Of a stretch of 64,000 bases of DNA, positions 9,331 through 17,501 are shown piece by piece. Each line of letters opens with the position of its first letter. The first letter of the stretch is position 1. The notes below the pieces were generated by a model. It made no database searches and was not told the DNA's origin. It saw only the letters and a list, made by a program, of their open reading frames with translations. A program made the translations under genes and the position numbers. Origin of the DNA: Conexibacter woesei DSM 14684 (GTDB lineage Bacteria; Actinomycetota; Thermoleophilia; Solirubrobacterales; Solirubrobacteraceae); contig NC_013739.1 in the NCBI RefSeq assembly GCF_000025265.1, forward strand, positions 3,658,001 to 3,722,000, in the 5' to 3' direction.

Positions 9331-9708
9331 GTGCCGGTCCCGATCCTCAAGCAGGGCGCCGTCCTGATCGCGTCGATCCAGACGGCGCTGACGGACACCG
9401 ACGTGCTGCGGCTGCAGGACAAGCTGATGGAGCAGATCGGCCGCTACCGCTCGCGCGGGATCGTCGTCGACGTGACGGCGCTCGACGTGATGGACTCGTT
9501 CGTCTCGCGCTCGCTCAGGGGGATCGCGCACATGACGCGGCTGCGCGGCGCCGAGACGGTGATCGTCGGCATCCAGCCGGAGGTCGCGTTCGCGATGGTC
9601 CAGCTCGGCACGTCGATGGAGGACGTGCACACGGCTCTCGACCTCGAGGAGGGCCTCGCCCTGCTCGAATCGCTCGGCGGGGAGGCCGAGCGCCGCGGTG
9701 GCTCCTGA
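9331..9708 (+). CDS. RsbS-like stressosome scaffold (STAS)
   Basis: A single STAS domain of 125 residues starts with GTG at 9331 (VPILKQGAVLIASIQ). It has the RsbS-type phosphorylation region LDVMDSFVSRSLRGI and lacks any sensor domain. It lies between rsbR and rsbT and overlaps rsbT by 11 nt, implying translational coupling. RsbS and RsbR together form the stressosome core that holds RsbT until it phosphorylates them. Confidence 0.9.
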   Translation: MPVPILKQGAVLIASIQTALTDTDVLRLQDKLMEQIGRYRSRGIVVDVTALDVMDSFVSRSLRGIAHMTRLRGAETVIVGIQPEVAFAMVQLGTSMEDVHTALDLEEGLALLESLGGEAERRGGS

Positions 9709-10108
9709 CGGAGAGGTGCGCGTCGAGATCGCCTCCGACGACGACGTCGTCGCCGCCCGCCAGGCCGGCCGCCGGCTCGCCGAGTCGCTCGGCCTCGCGA
9801 CGACCGACCTGACGCTCGTCGCGACGGCGATCTCCGAGGTCGCGCGCAACATCACCGCGTACGCCGGCAGCGGCGAGATCGTCGTCCGCCGCGTCGAGCT
9901 GCGCGGGCGCAGCGGGATCGAGGTCGTCGCACGCGACGAGGGCCCTGGGATCGACGACATCGAGCGCGCGCTGCAGGACGGCTACACGACCGGCGGCGGG
10001 CTCGGGCTCGGGCTGCCGGGCGCGCGACGGCTGATGGACGACTTCGCGATCAGCTCGCGCGTCGGAGCGGGTACCACCGTGACGATGACGAAATGGGTGC
10101 CGTACTGA
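9698..10108 (+). CDS. RsbT-like serine/threonine kinase (switch kinase)
   Basis: The 136-residue GHKL ATPase has N box AISEVARNITAYAG, G1 box ARDEGPGIDD and glycine-rich G2 GGGLGLGLPGARRLMDDF, matching RsbT. RsbT phosphorylates RsbR and RsbS, leaves the stressosome and activates the RsbU phosphatase. The GTG at 9698 overlaps rsbS and the stop overlaps rsbX by 16 nt, so rsbS, rsbT and rsbX form one coupled unit. Confidence 0.92.
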   Translation: MAPDGEVRVEIASDDDVVAARQAGRRLAESLGLATTDLTLVATAISEVARNITAYAGSGEIVVRRVELRGRSGIEVVARDEGPGIDDIERALQDGYTTGGGLGLGLPGARRLMDDFAISSRVGAGTTVTMTKWVPY

Positions 10109-10761
10109 CCGTGAGCTCCGAGCGCGCGCTGCATCCCGACGTCTCCGTCGCGCTCGCGCAGGTGAACGCCGCGGGCGAGAGCGTCTCCGGCGACGTGCCG
10201 GTCGCGGTCCGCTGCCGCGACGGCCTGCTCGTCGCCGCGATCGACGGCCTCGGCCACGGCGCTCCCGCGCGCGAGGCGGCGACGCGCGCCGCCGCGGTGC
10301 TGGCGGACGGCTGCGACGAGCCGCTGCCGGCGCTGATCGAGCGCTGCCACGCGGCGCTGGCGGGCACGCGCGGCGCGGCGCTGACGGTCGCGCGGATCGA
10401 CGCGCGCGACCATTCGCTGACGTGGCTGGGGATCGGCAACGTCAACGGCGTGCTGGTGCCGGCGGTCGACGGCGCGGCGGCGCCGGAGGCGCTGCTGCTC
10501 GCCGGGGTCGTCGGCGACCAGCTGCCCCAGCTGGTGCCGGTGACGCTGCCGCTCGTCGCCGGCGACACCGTGCTGCTGGCGACCGACGGCGTCGACGACG
10601 CGATCGCCGACGGGCTGCGCGTCCGCGGCGCGCTCGGCCCGCTCGCCGACGGCCTGCTGCAACGCCACCGGCGTGGGCCGTCCGACGACGCGCTCGTGCT
10701 GCTCGCGCGCTTCGAGCCCGGCTCCGGCGCCGCCGGATCGACCGCCGCTATCCTGAGTTAG
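10093..10761 (+). CDS. RsbX-like PP2C phosphatase
   Basis: The 222-residue SpoIIE/PP2C-type phosphatase has IDGLGHGAPAREAA, LGIGNVNGVL, LATDGVDDAI and PSDDALVLLARF motifs. RsbX resets the stressosome by removing phosphate from RsbS and RsbR. It overlaps the end of rsbT and is the last of the stressosome genes. The DsbA-like gene begins immediately after its stop codon. Confidence 0.9.
   Translation: MGAVLTVSSERALHPDVSVALAQVNAAGESVSGDVPVAVRCRDGLLVAAIDGLGHGAPAREAATRAAAVLADGCDEPLPALIERCHAALAGTRGAALTVARIDARDHSLTWLGIGNVNGVLVPAVDGAAAPEALLLAGVVGDQLPQLVPVTLPLVAGDTVLLATDGVDDAIADGLRVRGALGPLADGLLQRHRRGPSDDALVLLARFEPGSGAAGSTAAILS
10749..10754 (+). promoter_or_regulatory. Leaderless -10 hexamer TATCCT inside rsbX
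   Basis: TATCCT ends 7 nt before the ATG at 10762, overlapping the last codons of rsbX. It could give the DsbA-like gene its own promoter. Confidence 0.45.
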
Positions 10762-11409
10762 ATGGAACTCGAACTCTGGCTCGACGTCGTGTGCCCCTGG
10801 TGCTACCTCGGCAAGCGGCGCCTCGACGCCGCCCTGGAGCGCTTCGACGCGCGCGACCAGATCACGCTCGTCCACCGCAGCTTCGAGCTGGACCCCGACG
10901 CGCCGCGCCGCCGCGAGGGAACGCTCGCCGAGATGCTCGCGGCGAAGTACGGCGGCAGCGTCGCGGAGGCCGAGGCGCGCCAGGCGCAGCTGACCGAGCT
11001 GGGCCGCGAGGACGGGATCGCCTTCAGATTCGAGCGCGCGCAGCCGGGCAACACGTTCGACGCCCACCGCCTCATCCACCTCGCCGCGTCGATCGGCGCG
11101 CAGGAGGCGGTCGTCGAGCGGCTGATGCGCGGCTACTTCGGCGAAGGGCTCGCGATCGGCGACCCCGCCGAGCTGGTCGCGGCCGTCGCCGACGCCGGGC
11201 TCGACGCGGCGACGGCGCGCGAGGCGCTCGACGGCGACGATTTCGCCGCCGCCGTGCGCGCGGACGAGGAGCGCGGGGCGGCGCTCGGCATCCGCGGCGT
11301 CCCGTTCCTCGTGCTCGACGGCCGCTACGGTCTCTCCGGCGCGCAGCCGGTCGACGCGTACCTCCAGGCGGTCGAGCAAGCGTGGGGTGAGCGCGCCGCG
11401 GTCGCGTAG
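10762..11409 (+). CDS. DsbA-family oxidoreductase, FrnE-like
   Basis: The 215-residue thioredoxin-fold protein has a CPWC active site at about residues 12-15 (VVCPWCYLGKRRL), a helical insertion, and the cis-proline segment GIRGVPFLVLDGRY. There is no signal peptide, so it acts in the cytoplasm like FrnE, which is linked to oxidative-stress tolerance in other bacteria. It follows rsbX with no gap, so it may share the stress operon, or use its own leaderless start. Confidence 0.9.
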   Translation: MELELWLDVVCPWCYLGKRRLDAALERFDARDQITLVHRSFELDPDAPRRREGTLAEMLAAKYGGSVAEAEARQAQLTELGREDGIAFRFERAQPGNTFDAHRLIHLAASIGAQEAVVERLMRGYFGEGLAIGDPAELVAAVADAGLDAATAREALDGDDFAAAVRADEERGAALGIRGVPFLVLDGRYGLSGAQPVDAYLQAVEQAWGERAAVA

Positions 11410-11448
11410 GATCGCTCCTTCACCGTCAGCTTCTCGGGGAGGAAGTGG

Positions 11449-11823
11449 ATGCCTCAGCTGTGGAGGACGGCCGCGGGTGCGGTCGTCGGCGTGATCGCGA
11501 CGGCGCTGGTCGTCGCGCTGCTGCCGGGCGCCGCCGTCGCGGCGCCGAGAAGACCGCGTGACCGCACCTGCGGGACGCTCGCGAGACCGCGGATCGTCGA
11601 CATCGTCGCCGAGGGCGTCACGTGCAGAGTGGCGCTGGAGATCGTCGGAAAGCACGCCAGATCCGCGGCGCGCAGAGGCGCGTGCGATCCCGCGCGCACG
11701 CCCGCGTCGTGCAGACTGCGGCCGTTCGAATGCGTCGCGAAGACGTTCGACGACATCGGCACGCGCGTGATCTGCTTCACGACCGCCGACGACAGGAAGG
11801 TGACGTTCCGCTACCCGCGGTGA
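11449..11823 (+). CDS. Small exported six-cysteine protein
   Basis: I do not recognise the family. The 124-residue protein begins with a signal peptide (VVGVIATALVVALLPGAAVA, cleavage near residue 31), followed by a basic mature part with six cysteines, which may form three disulfides. A strong GGGGAGGAA ribosome-binding site precedes the ATG at 11449. Arginine codons include many AGA, as in other exported proteins here. It lies alone between the DsbA-like gene and a sigma factor gene. Confidence 0.75.
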   Translation: MPQLWRTAAGAVVGVIATALVVALLPGAAVAAPRRPRDRTCGTLARPRIVDIVAEGVTCRVALEIVGKHARSAARRGACDPARTPASCRLRPFECVAKTFDDIGTRVICFTTADDRKVTFRYPR

Positions 11824-11896
11824 GCGTCACGGTCCCGTGGGACCCCGGCGCGCTCCGCCGCATGGGCGCGCGGTCGCTGGGGTAGATCCCCACGAG

Positions 11897-12799
11897 ATGC
11901 CTGCAGACCCGTCCCAGCGCCCGGCGCCGGAGCGCGCCCCGGCACAGCCTCCCGCGGACCACGTCGCCGACGACACGCTCGACGCGCTGCAGCTGTTCCT
12001 GCGGCGCGCGAGCCGCTACCCGCTGCTGACGCCGGCCGAGGAGCTGGCGCTCTCGCGCCGGATCGAGCGCGGCGACCTCGCCGCGAAGGAGCGGCTCGTG
12101 AACCACAACCTGCGGCTCGTCGTCTCGATCGCGCGCCGATTCCAGGGCGTCAGCGAGCTGACGCTGCTCGACCTCGTGCAGGAGGGCGTCGTCGGGCTGA
12201 TCCGGGCCGCGGAGAAGTTCGACTGGCGCAGAGGTTTCCGCTTCTCGACGTACGCGACGCTGTGGATCCGCCAGGCGATCCAGCGCGGGATCGCCACGCA
12301 CGGGCGCACGATCCGGCTGCCCGTCAACGTCGCCCAGCGCGAGCGCAAGGTCGCCGCCGCCGCGCGGCGGCTCGAGGCCGAGCTGGGCCGGGCGCCGACG
12401 GTCGAGGAGATCTCCTCCGCGTCCGACCTGCCGCCCGACCAGGTCGCCGATCTGCGCGAGGTCTCGCGCACGCTCGCGAGCCTCGACCAGGTCGTGACGG
12501 CCGACACCGACACGACGCTCGGCGAGCTGCTGCCGAGCGAGGCGCCGGAGGTCGAGGAGCAGGTCGACGCGCTGCTGCAGGCGGAGACGGTTCGCCGCAC
12601 GGTCGAGCACCTGCCCTCGCCGCAGCGCGACGTGATCAAGCTGCGCTTCGGGCTGGAGGAGGACCGCACGCCGCTGCCGCACGCGCAGATCGGCCGCCGC
12701 CTGGCGCTCGCGACCGCACAGGTGCGCGCGATCGAGCGCGAGGCGCTCGCGCGGCTGGCCAGCCGCGGCGAGCTGGCGGCGCTCGCCGACGCGGCCTAG
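11897..12799 (+). CDS. Sigma-70 factor, group 1/2 type (RpoD/HrdB-like)
   Basis: The 300-residue factor has region 1.2 (DALQLFLRRASRYPLLTPAEE), region 2 (HNLRLVVSIARRFQG, LDLVQEGVVGLIRAAEKFD, FSTYATLWIRQAI), region 3, and region 4 (LPSPQRDVIKLRFGLEEDR, QVRAIEREALARL). It lacks region 1.1, so it is probably a group 2 alternative factor rather than the housekeeping one. Region 4.2 departs from consensus (PHAQIGRRLALATAQ). I start it at the ATG at 11897 (MPADPSQ). Its stop shares a CTAG palindrome with the convergent gene. Confidence 0.9.
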   Translation: MPADPSQRPAPERAPAQPPADHVADDTLDALQLFLRRASRYPLLTPAEELALSRRIERGDLAAKERLVNHNLRLVVSIARRFQGVSELTLLDLVQEGVVGLIRAAEKFDWRRGFRFSTYATLWIRQAIQRGIATHGRTIRLPVNVAQRERKVAAAARRLEAELGRAPTVEEISSASDLPPDQVADLREVSRTLASLDQVVTADTDTTLGELLPSEAPEVEEQVDALLQAETVRRTVEHLPSPQRDVIKLRFGLEEDRTPLPHAQIGRRLALATAQVRAIEREALARLASRGELAALADAA

Positions 12800-13122
12800 T
12801 TGGCGGCGATCACGTAGCGCACCCGCCCGACGCGGGCGGGGCGCAACCGCCGCGGACGCAGCTCGCAGTGGACGGTCAACCGCACGCCGCCGTCCGTCTC
12901 GACGTCGCAGGCGAAGCGCGAGCCGGGATAGGGCCGCGCGTCGCTCGGGACCTCGATCCGGCGCACGACGTGGCCCAGCTCGCCGAGGCGGCGCGCGAGC
13001 CGCGGCACGAGCGCCTCGCGCAGCTCCGCGAACAGCAGCAGCTGGCTGTCGTGGCGCCCGTCGCGCATCGCCAGCCGCAGCTCTCCCTCGTCGCGATTGA
13101 GGCCCTTCGAGCCGGAATCCAT
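12796..13122 (-). CDS. Hypothetical protein, 108 aa
   Basis: I do not recognise a family. The protein has an acidic/polar N-terminus, a helical segment rich in Arg/Leu (LREALVPRLARRLGELG) and a C-terminal beta-type segment (RFACDVETDGGVRLTVHCEL). There is no signal peptide or membrane helix. The stop codon overlaps the convergent sigma factor stop in a shared CTAG. Codon use fits neighbouring genes, so it is likely real. Confidence 0.6.
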   Translation of the reverse strand: MDSGSKGLNRDEGELRLAMRDGRHDSQLLLFAELREALVPRLARRLGELGHVVRRIEVPSDARPYPGSRFACDVETDGGVRLTVHCELRPRRLRPARVGRVRYVIAAN

Positions 13123-13235
13123 ACCCCTGAATTACCAGACTAAGGCCGATCAAGCAACGTTCTCCACTGCTATCTGGTCTTTACACCGTCAGCTGATGTA
13201 GACCGGAGCGCCCGGGACTGAAATGTTTCCACCCC

Positions 13236-13517
13236 ATGAGCGCTGTCATTCAATCGAGCGAGCACGAGAGGCTTGGCCGGGCCGTACGCGAGTTGCGTGT
13301 CCGGCGCGGTCTATCGCAAGAGCTGCTCGGCTACCGAAGCGGTCTCCACCGCAACTACGTCGGCGCGATCGAGCGGGGCGAGATCAATCCCACGTTCCGC
13401 GTGCTGATGAAACTCGCGCACGGTCTCGACTTCGAGTTGTCCGAGATCATGCAGCTCTGGGAGGAGCGCTCTGGCGATCCACCTCCCAGACGACGACGCC
13501 GGGTCCGGAGCAGATGA
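13236..13517 (+). CDS. XRE-family HTH regulator, 93 aa
   Basis: A compact Cro/C1-type helix-turn-helix spans about residues 10-65: LGRAVRELRVRRGLSQELLG, then HRNYVGAIERGEINPTFRVL. A very basic tail (PPPRRRRRVRSR) follows. It resembles small single-domain XRE regulators. The 113-bp region upstream is relatively AT-rich and probably holds its promoter. A strong hairpin follows its stop codon directly, so it is likely monocistronic. Confidence 0.88.
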   Translation: MSAVIQSSEHERLGRAVRELRVRRGLSQELLGYRSGLHRNYVGAIERGEINPTFRVLMKLAHGLDFELSEIMQLWEERSGDPPPRRRRRVRSR

Positions 13518-13544
13518 GCGTCCCGATTCAGTGAATCGGGACGC
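13518..13544 (+). terminator. Hairpin after the XRE gene
   Basis: A perfect 12-bp stem (13518-13529 with 13533-13544) has a 3-nt loop AGT and begins one base after the stop codon. No T-tract follows. Confidence 0.75.
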
Positions 13545-13668
13545 GCTCCCCCGGCGACTGCGCTGGTCCTCCCGTGGCGACCCCTCTCCCCTGCCCGGCA
13601 TCGAGGGTTTCCCTTGCGCCGCCAGCAGGTAGCCCCATGGAGAGCAGGTGACCCATGAGGAGGACTCA

Positions 13669-14811
13669 GTGCAGGTCAACGACCTCGACCACGGCCGGCT
13701 CCGCCGGCTCGCCGCGCTGCACCCCGAGAACGGATTCAAGGTGCTCAGCGTCTACATGGACCTCGACCCCACTTCGTTCGGGACCCCGCCGGCGCGCGCG
13801 TCCCAGGTCTCGTCGCTGGTCGACGAGGCGGAGCGCCGCGCCCGTCACGCCGACCTCGACCACGCCGCGCTGATGGCGCTGCGTGCGGACGTCGGGCGCG
13901 TGCGGGAGTACCTGCGCGGCGACTTCTCCGCCAAGGGCGCGCACGCGCTGGCGCTGTTCGCGTCCGAGTCCGCCGACCTGTTCGAGGTGCTGCGCCTGCC
14001 CGATCCCGTCCGCCGTGCCGTCGTCGTCAACGGGACGCCGTGGCTGGATCCGCTGATCGGGCACGGCCGCGCACGCCGCTGCATCGCGCTCGTCAGCCGC
14101 CGCACGCTGCGGGTCCTCGCCGACACGCCCGACGGCAGCATGGGCGAGATCGCCGCGTTCGCCGACGACGTCCCCAACCAGCACGACAAGGGCGGCTTGT
14201 CGCAGGCGAACTACGAGCGCTCGATCGAGGAGGAGGTCCGCAAGCACCTGGAGCACTCGGCGCAGGTGCTCTTCGACCATCTCCAGCGCCACCCGTTCGA
14301 CGTGCTCGCGGTCGGCGCGACCGCGGAGCTGTATCCCGAGTTCGAGCGCGCGCTGCACTCCTACCTGCGCGAGCGTTCGCTCGGCCGCTTCGACGTCGAC
14401 GTCGAGCACGCGAGCGCCGAGCAGGCGTACGCCGCCGCGCTGCCGCTGCTGGAGGCGGAGAAGGAGCGCCGCCTGCGCGTCCTGCTCGACCGCCTCAACG
14501 CCGGGCTGGCGAACGGCGAGCGCGCGGCCGGCGGGCTCGGCGCCGTGCTCGACGCGCTCAACGAGCGCCGCGTCGAGACGCTGCTCTACGAGGCCGGCTT
14601 CGCCTCCCCCGGCTACGTCTGCCCGCAGTCGGGCTGGCTCGGCATCGGCCCGACCGACTGCCCATCGGGCGAGGAGCGTGCGGAGCGGCGCGAGAACGTG
14701 CTGGAGGACGCGATCGCCGCCGCGATCGTCCAGAACGCCGACGTGCGCTCGCTGCGCGACCGTCCGGAGCTGGGCCCGCACGGCGGGATCGCCGCCCTGC
14801 TGCGGTTCTGA
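13669..14811 (+). CDS. Bacterial eRF1-like / Vms1-type peptidyl-tRNA hydrolase family protein
   Basis: The ~380-residue protein matches the bacterial eRF1-like (baeRF) group. It has KGGLSQANYERSIEEEVRKH at mid-protein, corresponding to the GGQ-like catalytic loop of eRF1/Vms1, then an eL30-like domain (DVLAVGATAELYPEFERAL) and a C-terminal domain (VETLLYEAGF, YVCPQSGWLG). Relatives are thought to release peptides from stalled ribosomes. I prefer the GTG at 13669 because GAGGAGG lies 5 nt upstream; a GTG at 13648 is the alternative. It sits between an XRE gene and a convergent stress sigma gene. Confidence 0.82.
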   Translation: MQVNDLDHGRLRRLAALHPENGFKVLSVYMDLDPTSFGTPPARASQVSSLVDEAERRARHADLDHAALMALRADVGRVREYLRGDFSAKGAHALALFASESADLFEVLRLPDPVRRAVVVNGTPWLDPLIGHGRARRCIALVSRRTLRVLADTPDGSMGEIAAFADDVPNQHDKGGLSQANYERSIEEEVRKHLEHSAQVLFDHLQRHPFDVLAVGATAELYPEFERALHSYLRERSLGRFDVDVEHASAEQAYAAALPLLEAEKERRLRVLLDRLNAGLANGERAAGGLGAVLDALNERRVETLLYEAGFASPGYVCPQSGWLGIGPTDCPSGEERAERRENVLEDAIAAAIVQNADVRSLRDRPELGPHGGIAALLRF

Positions 14812-14827
14812 GCGGCGCAGCGCTCCC

Positions 14828-15649
14828 TCACGCGGTCGCTTCGGCGACCCTGCGCAGGCGTTCGAGCGTGCGCCGCAGCAGGCGCGAGATCTGCATCTGG
14901 GAGACGCCGAGCCGGGCGGCGATCTCGCTCTGCGTGCGGTCCTCCTCGAAGCGCAGCCGCAGGATCTCGCGCTCGCGCACCGGCAGCGCGTCGAGCGCGC
15001 CGGCGATCGCTTCCCGGTACTCGACCAGCTCGAGCCGGGAATCGTCGGCGCCGAGCGAGTCGACGAGCGCGTCGCGCTCGCCGTCGGCGCTCGGGCGCGG
15101 CGCGTCGAGCGAGACGGTGTCGGTCGCGCGTGCGGCCGCCATCGCCTCGACGACCTCCTCGACCGTCAGCTTCAGCTGCTCGGCGATCTGCGCCGGCGTC
15201 GGTGCGGCGCCCTGGGCGACCTGCAGCCGGTCCGCCGTTCTGTCGACCGCCAGCGCCCGCTCCTGCAGCCCGCGCGGCACGTGCAGCGCCCAGCCGTTGT
15301 CGCGGAAGTAGCGCCGCAGCTCGCCGAGCATCACCGGCACCGCGTAGCTGGCGAATGCGGTCGTGCGCCGCACCTCGAAGCGGTCGACCGCTTTCACGAG
15401 CCCGACGGACGCGACCTGGACGAGGTCGTCGAGCGGCTCGCGGCCGTGGTAATAGCGCAGCGCGAGCTGGCGGGCGAGCGGCAGGAAGCGCGTGATCAGC
15501 TCTTCGCGCGCACGCTCGTCGCCGCGCAGGTGGTAGCGCTCCAGCAGCCGTCGCGTCCCGTGGATCTGATCGCTGGTACGGCGGTCCCCCTTGCCCTCGC
15601 CGCGCTGCCGCAGAGCGTGCGGCCGTCGCGCCGAACTGATTGGCGGCAT
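14828..15649 (-). CDS. SigB/SigF/SigG-family RNA polymerase sigma factor
   Basis: The 273-residue group 3 sigma factor has region 2 (LITRFLPLARQLALRYYHG, DLVQVASVGLVKAVDRFE, FASYAVPVMLGELRRYFRD), region 3 (VPRGLQERAL) and region 4 (LPVREREILRLRFEEDRTQS, IAARLGVSQMQISRLLRRTL). This is the class controlled by RsbW-type anti-sigma factors. Its anti-sigma gene is not adjacent; the RsbW-like kinase at 6350-6844 is the nearest candidate. It converges with the eRF1-like gene and is divergent from the flavoprotein gene. Confidence 0.92.
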   Translation of the reverse strand: MPPISSARRPHALRQRGEGKGDRRTSDQIHGTRRLLERYHLRGDERAREELITRFLPLARQLALRYYHGREPLDDLVQVASVGLVKAVDRFEVRRTTAFASYAVPVMLGELRRYFRDNGWALHVPRGLQERALAVDRTADRLQVAQGAAPTPAQIAEQLKLTVEEVVEAMAAARATDTVSLDAPRPSADGERDALVDSLGADDSRLELVEYREAIAGALDALPVREREILRLRFEEDRTQSEIAARLGVSQMQISRLLRRTLERLRRVAEATA

Positions 15650-15698
15650 GTCTTTGCGCTACCCGAGCGCCGTCAGGTTGAGCACCGTAGGCGCGGGG

Positions 15699-15704
15699 TA
15701 AGGT
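15699..15704 (+). promoter_or_regulatory. Leaderless -10 hexamer TAAGGT
   Basis: TAAGGT ends 6 nt before the GTG start at 15711. No Shine-Dalgarno is present. Confidence 0.5.
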
Positions 15705-15710
15705 CAGCGC

Positions 15711-17114
15711 GTGAACCTCGACCCCGCGCCGGCCACGAGCCCTCGCCTGTTCGACGCGATCGTGGTCGGGGGCGGCCCCGCCGGGGAGGTCTGCGCCGGC
15801 AAGCTCGCCGGTGCCGGGCTGGAGACGGCGCTCGTCGAGCGCGAGCTGATCGGCGGCGAATGCTCCTTCTACGCGTGCATGCCGTCGAAGGCGCTGCTGC
15901 GGCCGGGCGAGCTGGCGGAGGAGACGCACCGCGTCGTCGGCGTCACCGACGCGACCGTCGAGCCGATCGTCGCGCTGCGCCGTCGCGACGAGGTGATCCA
16001 CGAGCTGGACGACAGCGGGCAGCTGCCGTGGCTGGAGGATCGCGGGATCACGCTGATCCGCGGCGACGCACGGCTCGACGGCGAACGGCGGCTCGTCGTC
16101 GCCACCGGCGACGGAGGCGAGCTGCGACTGCAGGCGCGCCGGGCGATCGTGCTCGCTACCGGCAGCGGCGCGTCGATCCCGCCGGTGCCCGGCCTCGCCG
16201 AGATCGAGCCGTGGACCAACCGCGAGATCACGACCGCGCAGCAGGTCCCGCCGCGGATCCTGATCCTCGGCGGCGGCGTCGTCGGCGTCGAGATGGCGCA
16301 GGCGTGGTCGAGCTTCGGCGCGCACGTGACGCTGGTGGAGATCGGCGAGCGGCTGATCGCGCAGGAGGAGGAGATCGCCTCCGAGCTGGTCGCCGACGGC
16401 CTGCGCGGCCATGGCGTCGACGTCCGGCTCGGCGCGACGGTGTCCGGCGCGCGCCGCGATCCCGACGCCGGCGAGTCGGTCCTGACGCTCGACGGCGGCG
16501 AGGAGCTGCGCGCCGAGGTGCTCGTCGTGGCGGCAGGGCGCGCGCCGCGCACGCAGGGGCTCGGGTTGGAGACGGTCGGGCTGGAGCCCGGCAGACACGT
16601 CGAGGTCGATGCCCGGCTGCGCGTGCCCGGCAGCGACTGGCTCTACGCGATCGGCGACGTCAACGGCCGCGCGCTGCTGACGCACGAGGGCAAGCTGCAG
16701 GCGCGGATCGCCGCGCTCGCGATCGCCGGCAGAGACGACGCCGAGCTGCGCGACGACGGTCCCCCGCCGCGCGTGATCTTCACCTCCCCGCAGGTCGCGG
16801 CGGTCGGCATGACGCTCGACCAGGCGCGCGACGCCGGGGTGCAGGCAACGGCGGTCGACGGGCGGATCGACGCGGTCGCAGGAGCGAGCTTCTGGGGCAA
16901 GGGCGCGGACGCGCGCGTCCGCTTCGTCGTCGACGAGCGGCGGCGGGTGCTGGTCGGCGCGACGTTCGTCGGGCCGGACGTCGCCGAGATGGTCCACGCG
17001 GCCTCGGTCGCCGTCGTCGGCGAGGTGCCGGTCGACCGTCTCGTGCACGCGGCGCCGGCGTTCCCGACGCTCAGCGAGGCGTGGTTGAAGCTGGCCGACT
17101 GGGCCGGCACCTGA
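15711..17114 (+). CDS. Pyridine nucleotide-disulfide oxidoreductase (class I flavoprotein)
   Basis: The 467-residue FAD/NAD(P) reductase belongs to the lipoamide dehydrogenase/mercuric reductase group. It has the FAD motif AIVVGGGPAGEVCAGKLAG, redox disulfide in GGECSFYACMPSKAL (CxxxxC), second dinucleotide motif ILILGGGVVGVEMAQAW, FAD motif DWLYAIGDVNG, and C-terminal HAAPAFPTLSEAW. The electron acceptor is unknown; lipoamide dehydrogenase, mycothione reductase or a quinone reductase are options. It starts with GTG behind a leaderless promoter. Confidence 0.88.
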   Translation: MNLDPAPATSPRLFDAIVVGGGPAGEVCAGKLAGAGLETALVERELIGGECSFYACMPSKALLRPGELAEETHRVVGVTDATVEPIVALRRRDEVIHELDDSGQLPWLEDRGITLIRGDARLDGERRLVVATGDGGELRLQARRAIVLATGSGASIPPVPGLAEIEPWTNREITTAQQVPPRILILGGGVVGVEMAQAWSSFGAHVTLVEIGERLIAQEEEIASELVADGLRGHGVDVRLGATVSGARRDPDAGESVLTLDGGEELRAEVLVVAAGRAPRTQGLGLETVGLEPGRHVEVDARLRVPGSDWLYAIGDVNGRALLTHEGKLQARIAALAIAGRDDAELRDDGPPPRVIFTSPQVAAVGMTLDQARDAGVQATAVDGRIDAVAGASFWGKGADARVRFVVDERRRVLVGATFVGPDVAEMVHAASVAVVGEVPVDRLVHAAPAFPTLSEAWLKLADWAGT

Positions 17115-17158
17115 TCCGCCCTCGCGGAGGCGAGAGCCGCTATCGTGAGGTCCGTCCG

Positions 17159-17497
17159 ATGACACTGCTCGAACTCACCACCGAGACCGACGGCACGACG
17201 GTGCGCCTCGCACTCGAAGGCGAGCTGGACATCGCCAGTGCCGGACAGGTCGAGCGCGAGCTGACGCGGATCGAGACCGACGCGCCGCCGACCCTGATGC
17301 TCGACCTGCGGCGCCTCGCGTTCATGGACTCGACCGGCCTGCGGATCGTCGTCGCCGCCGACGCGCGAGCGCGCGAGCAGTCGCGCAGACTCGTCGTCGT
17401 GCGCGGCCCCGAGGCGGTCCAGCGGATCTTCCGCATGACGCGCCTGGACGAGCGGCTCGAGATGGTCGACGAGCCCGCCGGCGCCCAGGCGCTCTGA
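17159..17497 (+). CDS. STAS anti-sigma factor antagonist, second RsbV-like protein
   Basis: The 112-residue STAS protein has the phosphorylation site in LAFMDSTGLRIVVAADA. Its tail RIFRMTRLDERLEMVDEP is closely related to the tail of the STAS protein at 5911-6255, so the two are paralogues. It probably serves the same or a second RsbW-like kinase. It follows the flavoprotein gene by about 45 nt and may be co-transcribed. Its stop faces that of the convergent VCBS gene inside a 12-bp palindrome. Confidence 0.88.
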   Translation: MTLLELTTETDGTTVRLALEGELDIASAGQVERELTRIETDAPPTLMLDLRRLAFMDSTGLRIVVAADARAREQSRRLVVVRGPEAVQRIFRMTRLDERLEMVDEPAGAQAL

Positions 17498-17501
17498 GCG
17501 C

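Noticed and set aside
14613-17165. An 850-codon minus-strand frame opposite the flavoprotein and sigma genes
   Set aside because: It lies opposite well-supported genes and has the Arg/Ala-rich composition of a shadow frame.
14678-17497. A 939-codon plus-strand frame
   Set aside because: Most of it is a shadow of the flavoprotein gene in another frame and is antisense to the sigma gene. Only its last 112 codons, the STAS protein, are real.
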